Of a stretch of 64,000 nucleotides of DNA, positions 1-11,494 are shown piece by piece. The translations under genes were made by a program, and so were the position numbers. Origin of the DNA: Camarhynchus parvulus (Eukaryota > Chordata > Aves > Passeriformes > Thraupidae); assembly GCF_901933205.1 (NCBI RefSeq), contig NC_044578.1:12734501-12798500 (forward strand), read 5' to 3'. The first letter of the stretch is position 1, and every line of letters begins with the position of its first letter. The notes under the pieces were generated by a model, which worked only from the letters and a program-made list of their open reading frames with translations, did no database searches and had not been told where the DNA came from.

Positions 1-3000
1 AAGTTAATTGAGAAAAATGTGAATTGATGCATAAAAAAGAATTAAGAAAGATGCTTTTCTTTGCTAAATATTAATTTCTGCATTTAAGGTCTATAAAGGC
101 ACTGAAATATTTGTACACAATTGCTTGTTTTGTTTTTTTGACTGTTATGATTTTTCAACAGTCAAATGGAAAGAGAAATGAAGATCAAGCTCAGTCTTTG
201 TGAAGACTTGCACAGCATTCTTATTGGGTTGTATTAAACATTAAAGTTCTGATTGCAAGCCAGCGGTGACCAGATCTGTAGTTGTGTCACCAGTTATAGA
301 ACATATATTAGTTCTGTGTTACTCATGATGGGGAATAAAAACCAACCATACTTCAGGAACAACCTTATGACCCATGGTTTTTATTTAAGCAATGAAATTA
401 CAGGAATGAAGTGACTTGGCATCATGTAACATGAACTGTGTGCACAGGGGCACCACCTGGAATGGGATTTCCCTGTGACAGCCTGCAAGGCTCCAAAGTG
501 AAGGAGACAGCAACAGGGACAGATGTCAGGTCTCACAGCATATAAATGAGAGAAAATACACAGAAAACAATTTCTTTCTAGAAAGTGAGGAAATTCTATT
601 GCTGGGAGATTTCTTCCTCACTGGTAACTGCTAGACTGCTTTGGAAAGTTGTGATGGATTAAGTGCCATGTTAGTTTGGATAGTTTCTTAAATCACATTT
701 TAAAAATATTTCACTATTGAGCAATATTATTTATAAACACAGACCAAAATTTATATTAAGAGACAACTGCTCTTTAGGCTATAACATTTTAAAAAGGAGA
801 CTTTAGAGAAAGGTTATCTTCCTTTGACAGACAAAAATAGGTCCTTTTAGATTTATTTACAATAAACTTACTTTGGGTTATGTTCTGCTTATCTGCTGAG
901 AATGGATTACATGGGAGGGAAACAAAGTCTATTAGGTCTTCTTGCCCTCTTCTACTTCCATTATCCACACAGGCAGTAGAAACCCTGCAAGAATTTTATG
1001 CAATTTTTTTATTTGAATCAAGGGGGTATTACTTTTACATTTCTCATGTCCTCCTGAAAATCTGTTGGCCCTGGATGTGAGAAAACGTTTTTAAAAATAA
1101 GCCGTGTGTTCTTTAAACATAGATTTTTGTTTATACACTCTAGTATTGTGCCTTTCAAATACCTGTCAGAGTTGCATTTCAAATAGATTATTGGGGAACC
1201 AATTAATTTAATAAATGCCCTAGAATCACAAAATGGAGTGAAAGGCATCTCAAATTTCCTTTCACTCTTCCAGGCGATATCAACAAATGTGTCAATATTG
1301 ACAGAATGATTAATCTTGCTAGTCTTTCCTTAAAAATGTACAATATTGAAAGCTGTATGGCATCTCCAACTAACCCAATCGTTGTACCTTTTGCTGTAAC
1401 AAAATTGGACAACATGCAGTAGTACTGCTAGGAGAAGGTGAAAGACATACTGGAGTGGAAAATGGCTGCTACAGACTGTTTAGTAACATTGTCATGCTGC
1501 TCTGCTGAATACAACTAACATGCTAATGCTAATAGGATGAGAATATATTAGAGCAGTAATGATCACATCAGCTGCAGTAACCTCTTAGCAAGTGGACTTC
1601 ACTCATTTCAATTCCACTGTGTTTTCAGTCAGAAAATCAGGAGATGGCAAGTGGCTGTGGGATCTAATGTGGTAATCTAGTAACCAATTTCCTCAAACAC
1701 CACCAGTCAGTCTGTAGGATGGGCTCTGAAGGAAAGAAACCCTGGCAAAGGGTTTGTTAAATGCCATTAAAGCAATGGCATAAAATTGCAAGCTAAGCTG
1801 GCCCATCAGGCAGCAACACATAACTCCTCTGATGCAACCTCTTTTATTTGAGGAATACATTAATTTCCACCGTGAAGAATATTGTTGGGATTTCCTTCTT
1901 TGCTCTGCCAGGACTGGCAGGAAGTGGCCCTTTTTGAACATCAGACCTCTGGGCATTTCCGCATGACACTATACCATGAGAAATGTAGGATGAAGCAGAA
2001 GACAATGCGACTAAAATGTCAAAGGTTTGAATTCAATTTGGTTTGAAGGACGGCCAAAGGCTAAGATCACTTCTTATTTTAACCAAACTATTTGTAATAT
2101 ATATTGTCACTTTGTTGGTAATACAGCATGTTTTATTTGGCTGGTCCAAAGAGAAATACTACATACCCTATGTGCAGGAAAACACTCTCTGTACTAGAAA
2201 CAAAGGTGGGGATATTTTTTTAACTAATCCTATATTCTTTTATGTACCAATTTTGTCCTGCTTAGACCTCAGCTATAAAAATACTTATTTTCTATTGGTC
2301 TTCACTTTTAGTGACAGCTTGCTTTCTTAGAAAACCTTAGAGAAGCACAGACACATTCTGCTTTTTGCTGAAGATTTCACTTTCATTTTTCATGAGTCTT
2401 CTCTTCTTTAATCTCAAGTAAGCGTCCCTTTACATCCCCGACACAGCAGCCTCCAAGAGTCAAGCTTCTCAGGGCTACCACAATACTGAAATAAATGTAC
2501 ATATTTTGCTCTCTACTCGGGGAAAATACAGTGTGCTTGTCAGAGCATTCAGGTCTTTTTGTTTGTTTGAATTGGGGATGTAAAGCAAAACACCCTTTAA
2601 ATAAGACATGGACTATTAGATAAAATTTATTAAATTACACTACTGATTGGTGAAACTGTTCATTTGATCAAAAATTTTATTTGTCTTTCCAGAACTAAAA
2701 AACAAAAAGGCAGATAATAAATTCCATTTCAATTCATCATGCTCATTACTATGCACTTTTATCCCTAATATCTAACTGACATTCTGTAATTGGGATGGTT
2801 TCATTCCCAGACTTACTCGGAGGAAATATTTCCATTTCGAACAGCTAAAAATTACAGAGAAAAAAAATCTAGGTCTTTTGTATTTTAAAAATAAATTGTG
2901 TTTAGTATTTTCACTCATTATTTTTTCTTTAAAATCTGCCTTATCTTGAAAATATATTTCAAAGTGGTATCAGTGTGCATTGACACTCTGCACCTGGAAC

Positions 3001-3206
3001 ATGCCAAATGTTCCCCTACTGTTTGGCAGCCTGGATTATAAAGGTGAGAGGAAAAATGTATGTATGCCACTTCCATAACAAAAAATTATGCAGAAATGCT
3101 GACATTATAGCATATTAAACACCATTCTGATATTAAGTTGCAGCAAATGATAAACATAAGATCTTTATTTTAGCACCCACCGTTATTCTCATGAAAGAAG
3201 TAGGTT

Positions 3207-3232
3207 ATCCTCTTCAAATATCCTCTTCAAAT
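3207..3232. repeat. 13-bp perfect tandem duplication
   Basis: ATCCTCTTCAAAT occurs at 3207-3219 and again, without a mismatch, at 3220-3232. Two exact adjacent copies in otherwise unique DNA suggest a recent replication-slippage duplication. No function is implied. Confidence 0.9.
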
Positions 3233-3641
3233 GATCTCCGCCATCTTACATATTATAAGTAATATAGTGGATTCCACCTCCTTGAAACTTAATCCTTGAT
3301 CAGATATTTTATTTGGTATCTATTTCAGCTTGAAGCTAACACTTCTCAAACAGTTTAAGCTGGCAGTCTCACTAAGGAGTGACCCTCTGCCTGGACACAA
3401 ATGGAACAAAGAGCACACAGGGGCAGGCAGGGTCCTTCTCTTCTGGCCCTGCAGGGCTTGGGCAGCTCCAGGCTCCAGGGAGCCCCAGCCCCGCCTCAGC
3501 TCATGGCAGGGCTGGGAAGAGAACAAGCACTGCCTGGAGATATTGCTCTTGAGAGTGAAAACTCAACCTAAATGTTAGCGGCATTAATTGTCAGACACAG
3601 AATTACAGCTTTTAGAATCTCTGCTGTGTATTAAAGACAAG

Positions 3642-3647
3642 TCAGGT
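3642..3647. repeat. Left target-site duplication of the solo LTR
   Basis: TCAGGT lies directly before the TG that opens the element at 3648. The same six bases lie directly after the closing CA at 4413. A 6-bp duplication fits alpha- and betaretrovirus-like (class II, ERVK-type) integration. Confidence 0.85.
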
Positions 3648-3914
3648 TGCGGTCGCTCGTTGACGGAGGCCGGCTGCTCCACAGAGCAGAGACTCTGAGA
3701 AAGAGTGACTGAGCGGCCACAGTCTGTCTTGATCAGGGGAAGGTAGGCTGCGGTGAAGCAGAACCTATCCCCTGACCACCTGGGTCCCCTGGGCGGTTTA
3801 GCACCAGGATGCAACCCAGCGAGGTGAGACGAGAACCTCGGCAGCGGCAACTGCTAGAGCGGTGGAGCGTTGAAGGAAGAGGCGAGACAGTCAATCTCCC
3901 GTGGAGGAACGAGG

Positions 3915-3920
3915 TTTATT
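3915..3920 (-). promoter_or_regulatory. LTR polyadenylation signal AATAAA
   Basis: The plus strand reads TTTATT, giving AATAAA on the minus strand inside CCAATAAACC. It lies about 70 bp downstream of the TATA-like box, the spacing expected when cap site, R region and poly(A) signal are close together. It is intact, so it could end minus-strand transcripts. Confidence 0.75.
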
Positions 3921-3971
3921 GGAGGGAGAGGGAACCACACGAGGTAGGGGTCACAGGAGACTGACCACGAT

Positions 3972-4014
3972 CCTCCCCCTGGTCTGGCCTTTTATGACCG
4001 ACCCCAGGGGGAGG
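3972..4014. repeat. Inverted repeat bracketing the LTR TATA box
   Basis: CCTCCCCCTGG at 3972-3982 is the exact reverse complement of CCAGGGGGAGG at 4004-4014. The pairing extends four more bases (GGTC/GACC) with a 2-nt bulge. The TATA-like box lies in the loop. The downstream arm falls close to the expected cap site, so part of it would be at the 5' end of the transcript. Confidence 0.8.
3989..3996 (-). promoter_or_regulatory. LTR TATA-like box
   Basis: On the minus strand CATAAAAG lies within GGTCATAAAAGGCC. It has a CCAAT box about 35 bp upstream and AATAAA about 70 bp downstream. The predicted transcription start is near 3960-3965, directing transcription leftward. No expression is shown by the sequence. 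Confidence 0.7.
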
Positions 4015-4029
4015 GAAAACAGAACATAA

Positions 4030-4034
4030 CCAAT
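4030..4034 (-). promoter_or_regulatory. CCAAT-box sequence in LTR U3
   Basis: The plus strand reads CCAAT within ACCAATCAAC, giving GTTGATTGGT on the minus strand. This is the inverted CCAAT (ATTGG) form, in the usual proximal position upstream of the TATA-like box. It is the type of site bound by NF-Y. Confidence 0.5.
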
Positions 4035-4300
4035 CAACATACATTACATGAGCATGAAGAACAAATCAAGAAGAGACAAAGGTGTGGCTTTCCCCCCTAG
4101 CCCAATCACCACCCAAACCCCGGGGAACTTTCTGGACTTGGGGAGTGGGTTGGGGGTGATGGACAAGGGGGTCGCCCGGACAACAGAGGAGGGGGAACAT
4201 TGAGTGACAAAAGAATTTACATAAAATAAGGAGGACCCGGCACGATTGACAGATAACGATCACTGGAGGTGGGGAGGGACCCTGGAATTCCCCTTGCCCT

Positions 4301-4312
4301 GGTCGCCATCTT
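4301..4312 (-). promoter_or_regulatory. YY1-like site in LTR U3
   Basis: The minus strand reads AAGATGGCGACC, a close match to the YY1/REX1 core AAnATGGCGGC. It lies about 100 bp from the U3 end of the LTR. YY1 binding in retroviral U3 regions is known from murine leukaemia virus, where it can repress the LTR. Action here is inference. Confidence 0.55.
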
Positions 4313-4413
4313 AACTCAATATAAGTCAATGAGAATAAAATATAAAACTTGTAAAACTTAACATCCAAACAGTAAAACAGTACAAAACCATGTAAAACAA
4401 ATGCACCCCAACA

Positions 4414-4419
4414 TCAGGT
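4414..4419. repeat. Right target-site duplication of the solo LTR
   Basis: TCAGGT follows the closing base of the LTR at 4413 and is identical to the copy at 3642-3647. The absence of any mismatch argues against great age. Confidence 0.85.
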
Positions 4420-7400
4420 AAAGCCAGGGAGGTTTGCTGAGCATCATGAGTTGGTGCAAGATTTGTCAGACAAGGCAACGCTGCTGAAGGACAAAGGGCA
4501 ATTGCAGATTGTGGTTACTCCAGTGGAGCTAGCTTTTATTTTCTCTGCCTCTTACTCATACACAAATGATTAAGAAGAAAATTTCTCATTCCTGCCTTCT
4601 TATAAGATTCGATTTCTGAAAACGATTTAATTTGCTTTAAATGAAAAAACGTAAAGTAAGGATTCTAAGAATTTGTGTTCAACGTATGTCTTTCCCTTAC
4701 ATACCGTAGAATACTCCCCAGATGAACATTTGTCCCTCCTTACAAGACCAGCACTGCCTTATATTCTCAGAGATTCACATAAAGATTTCAGAGACTTTTC
4801 CAAATCTTGCTTGATTTATCACTGTCTCATATAGCCTAGCACAGCTGAATACTAATATTCATGACAAGCTCTGGAGTAGATACATGTTCTACTTTGCTAA
4901 ACTCTTTTGCAGTCTTAGTTCTTAATATTTTTATCAGCTTGAACAATTGCACTTTTAACTGCCAGACTCTTTCTCTAAGCACTTTGAATACTCTTGTCAC
5001 CTCACCTCTCTTCCAAATCAACTGACATTCTCTAGAAATGATAATTTTCTTTGTTTCTACAAAGTTTATTTCAATCAATCCTTTAGAGTAGATTATTCTC
5101 TCTCTATATTCATATGTTGTGTTATTGTTGTGTTTTAACATTCTGAATACTAGTAGGGAGCACAGCATAAATAGAGTTTATGATTATGAACTGTCATTCC
5201 ACACTCCATGATAATGATACGCAATCCCTCAAAAATCATTGCCTAGTTCTGTTTTTTCCATTAGGTGAGTACTTTTAGTAGTCATAGATTTATGCCTTTG
5301 CTAGAACCAGAGGTATATCTTTAGTCATGGTCTCCAAGAAAATGAAATCAAACAGGGTCATGTATTCCAGCCTTGTGTAAATAAGTACATTTTACTTGAT
5401 CAGTTCTCTAAATGTTTCCAAAAATCTTCTAAATATTCTTTCCTTAGTGCACATTTCATTCTTTCTTTAAGAGGTTTTGTGTTTTCACTCACAGCAATTT
5501 AATACATAATCTTTGTTGAAACCTTCCTTTTGATGACCCATTTCTTTGGAGCTCTCATTTATTTGCCCGTAATTTTACTGGCTTAAGTGGCACCAGATCC
5601 CAAATTAATTGGAAGAATGTAAAACCCCACTTGAGATGATGCCACCAATGTGTTGTTCTTGTCCCAGCAAAATTTTATTCATGGGATGCATTATAAAGAT
5701 GTTTTTCCAGAATTTGAGATTTTCATGTGCAAAAGGCAGAGGTGGCCTATTCCTGGGTAATTTGGTATTCTGTTCTGGTGTGCTCCTTTTATAACCTCTA
5801 TATCTCATCACTCTACATTTCTTTTTCTTAAAATCAATTAAAGGCCATTTCTGATAAGTAGCCATGAATTCAGAGCAATAAAACATTAGTGATCTGGACA
5901 GTTCTGAACCTGGTCATCTGCATTATAATCAAGCTACCGACATTTCTACTACAGAAGTATTCTTGTTGCTTCTTTTTTTATCCAGTAATATTTGTGGAGA
6001 AAGAGTGATTCACACCCAGTTTATTAATCTCAACTCCCTCAGACCCTGCTGCCTCTTCCCAGCATGAAATGTTTTCTATCTGCAATGAGAGAAGCCCAGG
6101 TTTCAGAGTTCCTGGGGAAGGAAAGCTCCCAGAAGAAACCTGAATGCCAAACTCTGCTGTGTCCCTGTAGCTGCAGCCTCCCTGGCCAATTTCTTGCCTC
6201 TTAACAGTTATGAGGTGGCATAAAATTCTTTAAAGAATTCCATAAACTGTTCTTCTTCCTACATTTAATGTGTAATTGGATACTTTCAGAATTATTTGTC
6301 TTATCTAAGGCAAAAATCTCAGTATTTCATTCTTGAAGTCAAAATTCTTAGACCTTTTTTTTTTCCCACATCTTAGTTCCCATTTTCCACCTATTGGTGA
6401 GTTCACATGTTTATGTTGGCCAAAGCGATATTATTCCATCTGAGGAGGGAAACCATAGAAAATATTTGTATATTAAAAGCCTGTGGCACTTAAAGAAGGC
6501 CCTTTCTATCAGCCACCCAAAGAGTCTATATCTGTATACATCCATCTTTGGGCATACACATGAAAGTGTGATTTTACAATAATATTTGGAATAATTACAC
6601 TCTGCCAAACTCAAAGGTGGCATAAGTCAGTGTTGTTTCATTGACTTTATTTGTATTCACTTCACCAGTTGTGTGTTTACTATGCATCAATTTCCAGATT
6701 TAGTGGCTCTGGCCCCAAAATGGAAGCCTGTTCTGTCCATTCAGAAACTGGAGCATTGTTTGCTGTCTGCTGCAGTCTGCAATTATAGAGCACACAAACC
6801 CTGACCTCCTGCTTGTACCCCCTGTGGAAGTTTGTCCTGCTGGGGACAAACAGTGACAATTGGTGTAGCATGGATGAGTTGGAGCACAGAGTCTGTGGAA
6901 TCTGTCCCCTGGCCCCCTCCCCATCTCGGCCTCCAGGGATTCAGAGCTACCTGAAATCCTGCATAATACAGGCTCTGTCGGGAAGGAAATAAATATTCAC
7001 TGCTAATTAAAACATTTCTTCTGTGTGTAGGAATCAGTCATTAGGAGCATACTGCTTTTACAGAGTGAGAGTGAGGTAGAAACAACTGATGGGTTTAAGC
7101 ATCAAGGATATCAGAGGTTACTTTTCCTTTGAGAAACCAAGATGTTTCTTGCAGAATTATCTCTGTGGGTTAGGACAGTTGCTGGTGATTGCCTAGGCCC
7201 AAAGAAAAGCATAGATTTGCAGAACACACCTACCCAATTCAGGAGGAAGGGTACACAGATTGCTAGAAATCTGTGAAGCTTCCTTGCAGTCCAGTTTTCC
7301 AGGACTGCCTTTCCTAGATTGTTACAACTGCACATTTACAGCAGCCATGTTATCACTTTCCCATCATGCCCCTGAGAAATATTCATTAAAGCAATTACAC

Positions 7401-10218
7401 TGAGGGTAAAGCAACAGCCAAAAGGTCACTGAAATACAGCAGAGATCTAAGGAAGAGAACAATTTTTGGAAATTGTTGCTTTTTGTTGCATAACTACCTG
7501 AAGTGAGCAGACTGCTATGAAATATCTTCATGTCTACTGATCACAAAAGGCAATCTATCACAAACTTGGTAAGTCTGTCTGTTTAACTACTTTTTTAAGC
7601 AATGTTGATGACTTGCTAGAAACAATCTGAGCTAATTCTTTTTAAATACAGGCAAATGGCAAGTAATTACACAAACTGTGACTAAGAAATTGCTGGTAAT
7701 CACCATAATACAAGTAGTAATGGATTGAAGTGTTTCCAACGATTTTTAAAGGTGTGATTTTTCCATGTTTCATTCCAGTGGTTTAATTTTGTTAATGTGC
7801 TTTGCTGCCAAGAGGGTTGGTCCTGCTTCTTCAACAGGATTCAGTGCTGTCGTGTGTTCTGTGGTCATGCACAAAGGATGCCTGGTCCTGTGAGCCCAGG
7901 TATATTGATTCACATATCTTGTAATTACCCAGTAAGAGCTAAGGTCCTCCTCAGGTGTTCATTCGGATCTATCTCAGCAAATCCTCCTTGCTGTTGAAAG
8001 GACCTTACAGGTCTATTTAGTGCAGGTTTCCTTGATTCCACAAATAACTTCCTTTACATGCCCTAGTTTAAAGGCAGCCATGTAGAAAAGCAAATGGCAA
8101 ATGAAAGATTACTTCATATCTAATGCCTCCATAAATGTGTGTACCTCAGATATAAAAAGCTGGGTTCTAATTTACTAGAAAGCAGAGGCTTGATCGTGGT
8201 GCTATGCTGGGCAGTGTGCCAACCCACAATTTACTGCTGGCCTATATTAATGAGGTAACAAAGTACACTAGTTCAAAATTTCATGAGAGCTATAAGGACC
8301 TTGCTGGGACAAAAGATTTCTGTAATTCTTAATCATCATTCTTTCATGGTTATATCCAAAATCAATATTGTTTTTCTCATTATTAAGAGAAGAGAAAACT
8401 GAAATAACAAAATAACACCAAGTCTTAAGCTACAGTGCTACGTTTTTGTTGGCAGGATGTCATACTGAAAATTATTTTTTAAATTCTGGGCAATTTGTAA
8501 AGTGCATTCTAACATGCAACATGATACTGTGTATACATATATATCTATGTACATATATCTATTTCTACCATACATTATGTCTACACAGATATAATTTCAC
8601 TTAGATGGGATAAACAGACCTTTCCACAAGAATTCTTTATATGATACACATAATGCAGCTTCTGCTGTACAAGTGGTATATGCCTTAGAGAACTTTAAGA
8701 AAATACAGTGTTTAAAGTAGAGCAATTTACATTAAACTACTTGGCGCCAAGGTTCAAAATGTGATGGACAAGAACACAGAGATGAGAATGGATTTTCAAC
8801 AAGTCAGTAGCATTTCATCTGCAGCTAAGAATAGTAGGTTGACCCAGTTTTTTATCCAATTTTCATACAAACAGGGATAAATTCAGCATGCAGAGTCATA
8901 TATATTATCGGAGGGGAGGGAGAAAGAAAAAGTAAGGATAAATCCATGTGATAAAACTCTGATAAATTAGAAAGGTTTTTCCCTCTGCTATATCAACAAG
9001 CCAGGAGCTATTTATTCAGCTGTTCGAACCTAGCAGATATTGCTTTACATTTTGGAAGAAAACCTGATAATATGATTTTTGGGTGTAATCCTGCAAGGAC
9101 AGCTTCACTTTCTGTCTACCCTTTTGTAGGTTGTGGTGCACACAGTGACTGAAGATGCTGAGGGAACACAGACCGGTCACACATGTTAGGAGCCACAAAT
9201 CAGTGTCGTGCCACTCACACACTCTCTAGCACACCTGTCCCAGATGAGGACATTTTGCTTGCCCATACAAATGGCACAGGGACAATTGCTACTGTACACT
9301 ACCTATTTTAGCTAAGAGGTTAAAAGTTTATTAAGCTGTGAAAAAAGTCAGTGTTTATTAAGTCCGTGTAAAATCTAACACATTATAAATGTATTATTGC
9401 AGATTTTACTATCAAAAGTGAATTCAATTGGAATGCATTACCTTAAAACATATTAAGCAAAGACTGAAAAAATATAAAAATGGTTACTAGTTGTGTTCTC
9501 AAAAAAAGGCTGTCTAAAGTAGCAGAAATTGAATTTATGACATTTGAGGAAAGAAATGGTCCCACTTGTGTGAGAGTTTAGTTACAAGATGGCTTTAAAA
9601 TGGACATAAGTTCAGAATGTAGGAGATCTTGTGAGTCTAGTATAAATCAAGAATTACAGCATTCTAAAGCCAGAATTTGTGAGATTGGAATGAGGTGCTG
9701 GTGCTGAGAACCTGCATGCAATATAGCAACTTGTTTAAACCCCCTTCCCTGCTCAAGACCAAATTTGAACTCTGAGTCAGGTGACCTTGGTAACTGTTTT
9801 CTATGAACCTGTGAATAAATCTTTCTTTTTTTGGAGGGTGGGGGATAAGGAGAAAAAGAGTTGTGAAAGCTGTAAAAAAAGTAGACTACGTGTATTTTGG
9901 TTATTTATGCATATATAAAATATCAAGATAATTTTTCCCACTGTGTCTTGCTGACAAGGAAAATGAGGCAAAAACTGGATTACAAGTATGAACTCAATTA
10001 ATAATGACCTCAAATTATGAATTGCAGTTTAATCATTCAATCTTAAGAAGTCAACAGAAGGTCAGTTTTCAAAGAAATTTTATTTACAGGTAATCTTGAC
10101 TGACTATGTACAAAACATGATGTAGGAATACAAATATCCATGTGGAACTTTAAGGGAGCATGATGTCTTTTAGAAGACTAGCCTACCAAAAGAAATCTCT
10201 TTTATACATATATAGATG
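4420..10218. other. Non-coding unique DNA
   Basis: I recognise no gene or RNA. Open frames reach 110 codons on the minus strand at 4836-5168 and do not resemble known proteins or transposon enzymes. Small structures include a perfect 8-bp-stem inverted repeat at 7458-7477 and short alternating TA/CA stretches near 8531-8560. The stretch 4740-5900 looks pyrimidine-biased and could be an unrecognisable old transposon, but I cannot name it. Confidence 0.55.
7458..7477. repeat. 8-bp perfect inverted repeat, SOX-like half sites
   Basis: AACAATTT at 7458-7465 and AAATTGTT at 7470-7477 are exact reverse complements separated by TTGG. Each arm holds AACAAT, the core bound by SOX proteins, in opposed orientation. 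The spacing between cores (8 nt) is wider than the 3-5 nt usual for SoxE dimers, so a SOX role is weak inference. Confidence 0.6.
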
Positions 10219-10280
10219 CGTGTGTGTATATATATATATCTGTGTGTGTGTGTGTGTGTATATATACGTATATATATATT
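10219..10280. repeat. Compound TG/TA microsatellite
   Basis: About 60 bp of alternating purine-pyrimidine: short TG, then TA, a nine-unit TG run, then TA with one CG interruption. Alternating tracts of this kind are polymorphic and can adopt Z-DNA or cruciform forms. Confidence 0.9.
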
Positions 10281-10799
10281 GCATTAACTGCCAGACTAAG
10301 ATTTATATATGTTGTATATGTTTCTACCTTATATAAATTGCCAGATGAGGTTCTGTCATTTTTCTTTCTGCTTCTTAATACAAATAGGAAAAAAGTAATC
10401 TAGGAAGAGCTATCAATAAGGAGCACAGACCCTTATTGTACTCCAAACCTCTCATGCTATTTCTAGTCATTCCCTGATCAGCATGATTGGTTGCCTGTGT
10501 ACATTTTAAGCCACTGAGATTGCCAGCTCTGCTGATACTGTGTCGAAAACCTAACACTTAACAAATGCTCTACATTTCTTTTGACCAAAGCACAGGTAAA
10601 CCCTATCAGCCTAAGTGCTGGGATACTGAAGGTCATTGTCTGAATTGTGCTATCCCAAAGTTGTAGCCCATTTCAAAGGTCTCTATAGCAGTGGCATTAG
10701 CTGAGAAAAACCAGCGTCAGTACACAGTGTCAATACTCCTAATGTACTTTCAGCAAGATTCAGGACAATTTCTGAGCATAAAACATTTGCAGAAGAATT

Positions 10800-10850
10800 A
10801 AAACAAAAGCAAACAAGCAAACAAAAAAATTAACAACAACAACAAAAACC
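10800..10850 (+). repeat. A-rich CAA low-complexity tract
   Basis: A run of A with regularly spaced C, including four consecutive AAC units. It could be a decayed poly(A) tail, but no SINE or LINE body is visible upstream. Confidence 0.7.
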
Positions 10851-11468
10851 TAAACCCTGTTTTTCCATGTTGCACTATCTGTTTAATACTTGTACATTGG
10901 TAGATCTGTGAGATCAAAATATCCAGTATTGATGGCAGCCAAAGGAAAATTCCAGAGCAAATCCGTTCTGCTATTGGAAAATTGAGGTGTCTTCCCTGAG
11001 GAAGAGATGTGTCTCCCCAGAGTGAGTGACTCTGTTGGTTTAGTAACGCAGGAAAAATGAAAATCTGCCTCTTGATGGCAGAGAGAACACGAGCCAGATC
11101 CTGCTAGAAAACTTGCCCTAAGCAGAAAATCTTCAGAAACTGAAAAATGTGGGAGCTCCTCAGAAGGTCCAAAAGCAAACCATTGAAATGGATCTTTAGC
11201 TGATCCAGACCCAGGCCTCTTTTGTAATTCACACTTTATTCATAGACAAGCTGTGTATAACAAGAAATTAAAGAGTAAAAGCAACTCTGTGCTCCTTACA
11301 AATGTGCTCCAAGTAAAAAAGAAAAAACAAAATAAAGCAACATACAAACAGATTGCAAAACACATTTAAGTTCAGAAGATGCAGACTTCCAAAGAGACTT
11401 GCAGATAGAAACTTGCAAAATAAAAGTACTTTTCTGGGGTAATTATCTTAATTGGCTCCCTCTTTCTA

Positions 11469-11494
11469 TTTTCTTTTTCTTTTTCTTTTCTTTT
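11469..11494 (+). repeat. CTTTT pyrimidine tract
   Basis: A short low-complexity tract of C separated by four or five T, uninterrupted by purines over 26 nt. Confidence 0.75.

Larger units (their letters stand above)
1..3647. other. Non-coding unique DNA left of the solo LTR
   Basis: I see no gene in this stretch. Open frames are short (95 codons or fewer), overlap on both strands and resemble no family I know. Base composition is AT-rich, with a GC-richer patch at about 3380-3540 that produces small overlapping frames on both strands. The only clear structure is a 13-bp tandem duplication at 3207-3232 and a short inverted repeat at 2996-3014. The right end (3642-3647, TCAGGT) is the left copy of the LTR target-site duplication. 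Confidence 0.6.
3648..4413 (-). mobile_element. Solo LTR of an endogenous retrovirus, probably class II (ERVK-like)
   Basis: This is a 766-bp element running right to left. On the minus strand it opens TGTTGGGG at 4413 and closes CGACCGCA at 3648, so it has the canonical TG...CA ends. It is flanked on both sides by the same six bases, TCAGGT. The order of parts is that of an LTR: a U3 of about 450 bp with a YY1-like site and a CCAAT box, a TATA-like CATAAAAG, an AATAAA about 70 bp further on (implying a short R), and a long U5 of roughly 245 bp. It is richer in G+C and CpG than its surroundings. No gag, pol or env sequence and no primer-binding site lie beside it, so this is a recombined solo LTR. 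The class assignment rests on the 6-bp duplication and is inference. The open frames inside it are fortuitous. Confidence 0.88.

Noticed and set aside
2996..3014. GGAACAT-GCCAA-ATGTTCC, resembling a glucocorticoid response element
   Set aside because: The GGAACA and TGTTCC half sites are seven bases apart, not three, so it is only a small inverted repeat.
3584..4368. Minus-strand open frames of 88 and 100 codons
   Set aside because: Both lie mainly in the solo LTR, which does not encode protein, and neither resembles a retroviral protein.
7982..8030. GGACCTTACAGGTCT, resembling the 3' end of young avian CR1
   Set aside because: The similarity is limited to one short phrase. Neither the upstream body nor the octamer tail of CR1 is present.
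8531..8560. Alternating TA/CA stretch as a microsatellite
   Set aside because: The units are too irregular and too few to call a repeat array.
9022..9040. GTTCGAACC, resembling a tRNA B box
   Set aside because: No A box, anticodon arm or acceptor-stem pairing is found at the right distances. It is a chance palindrome.
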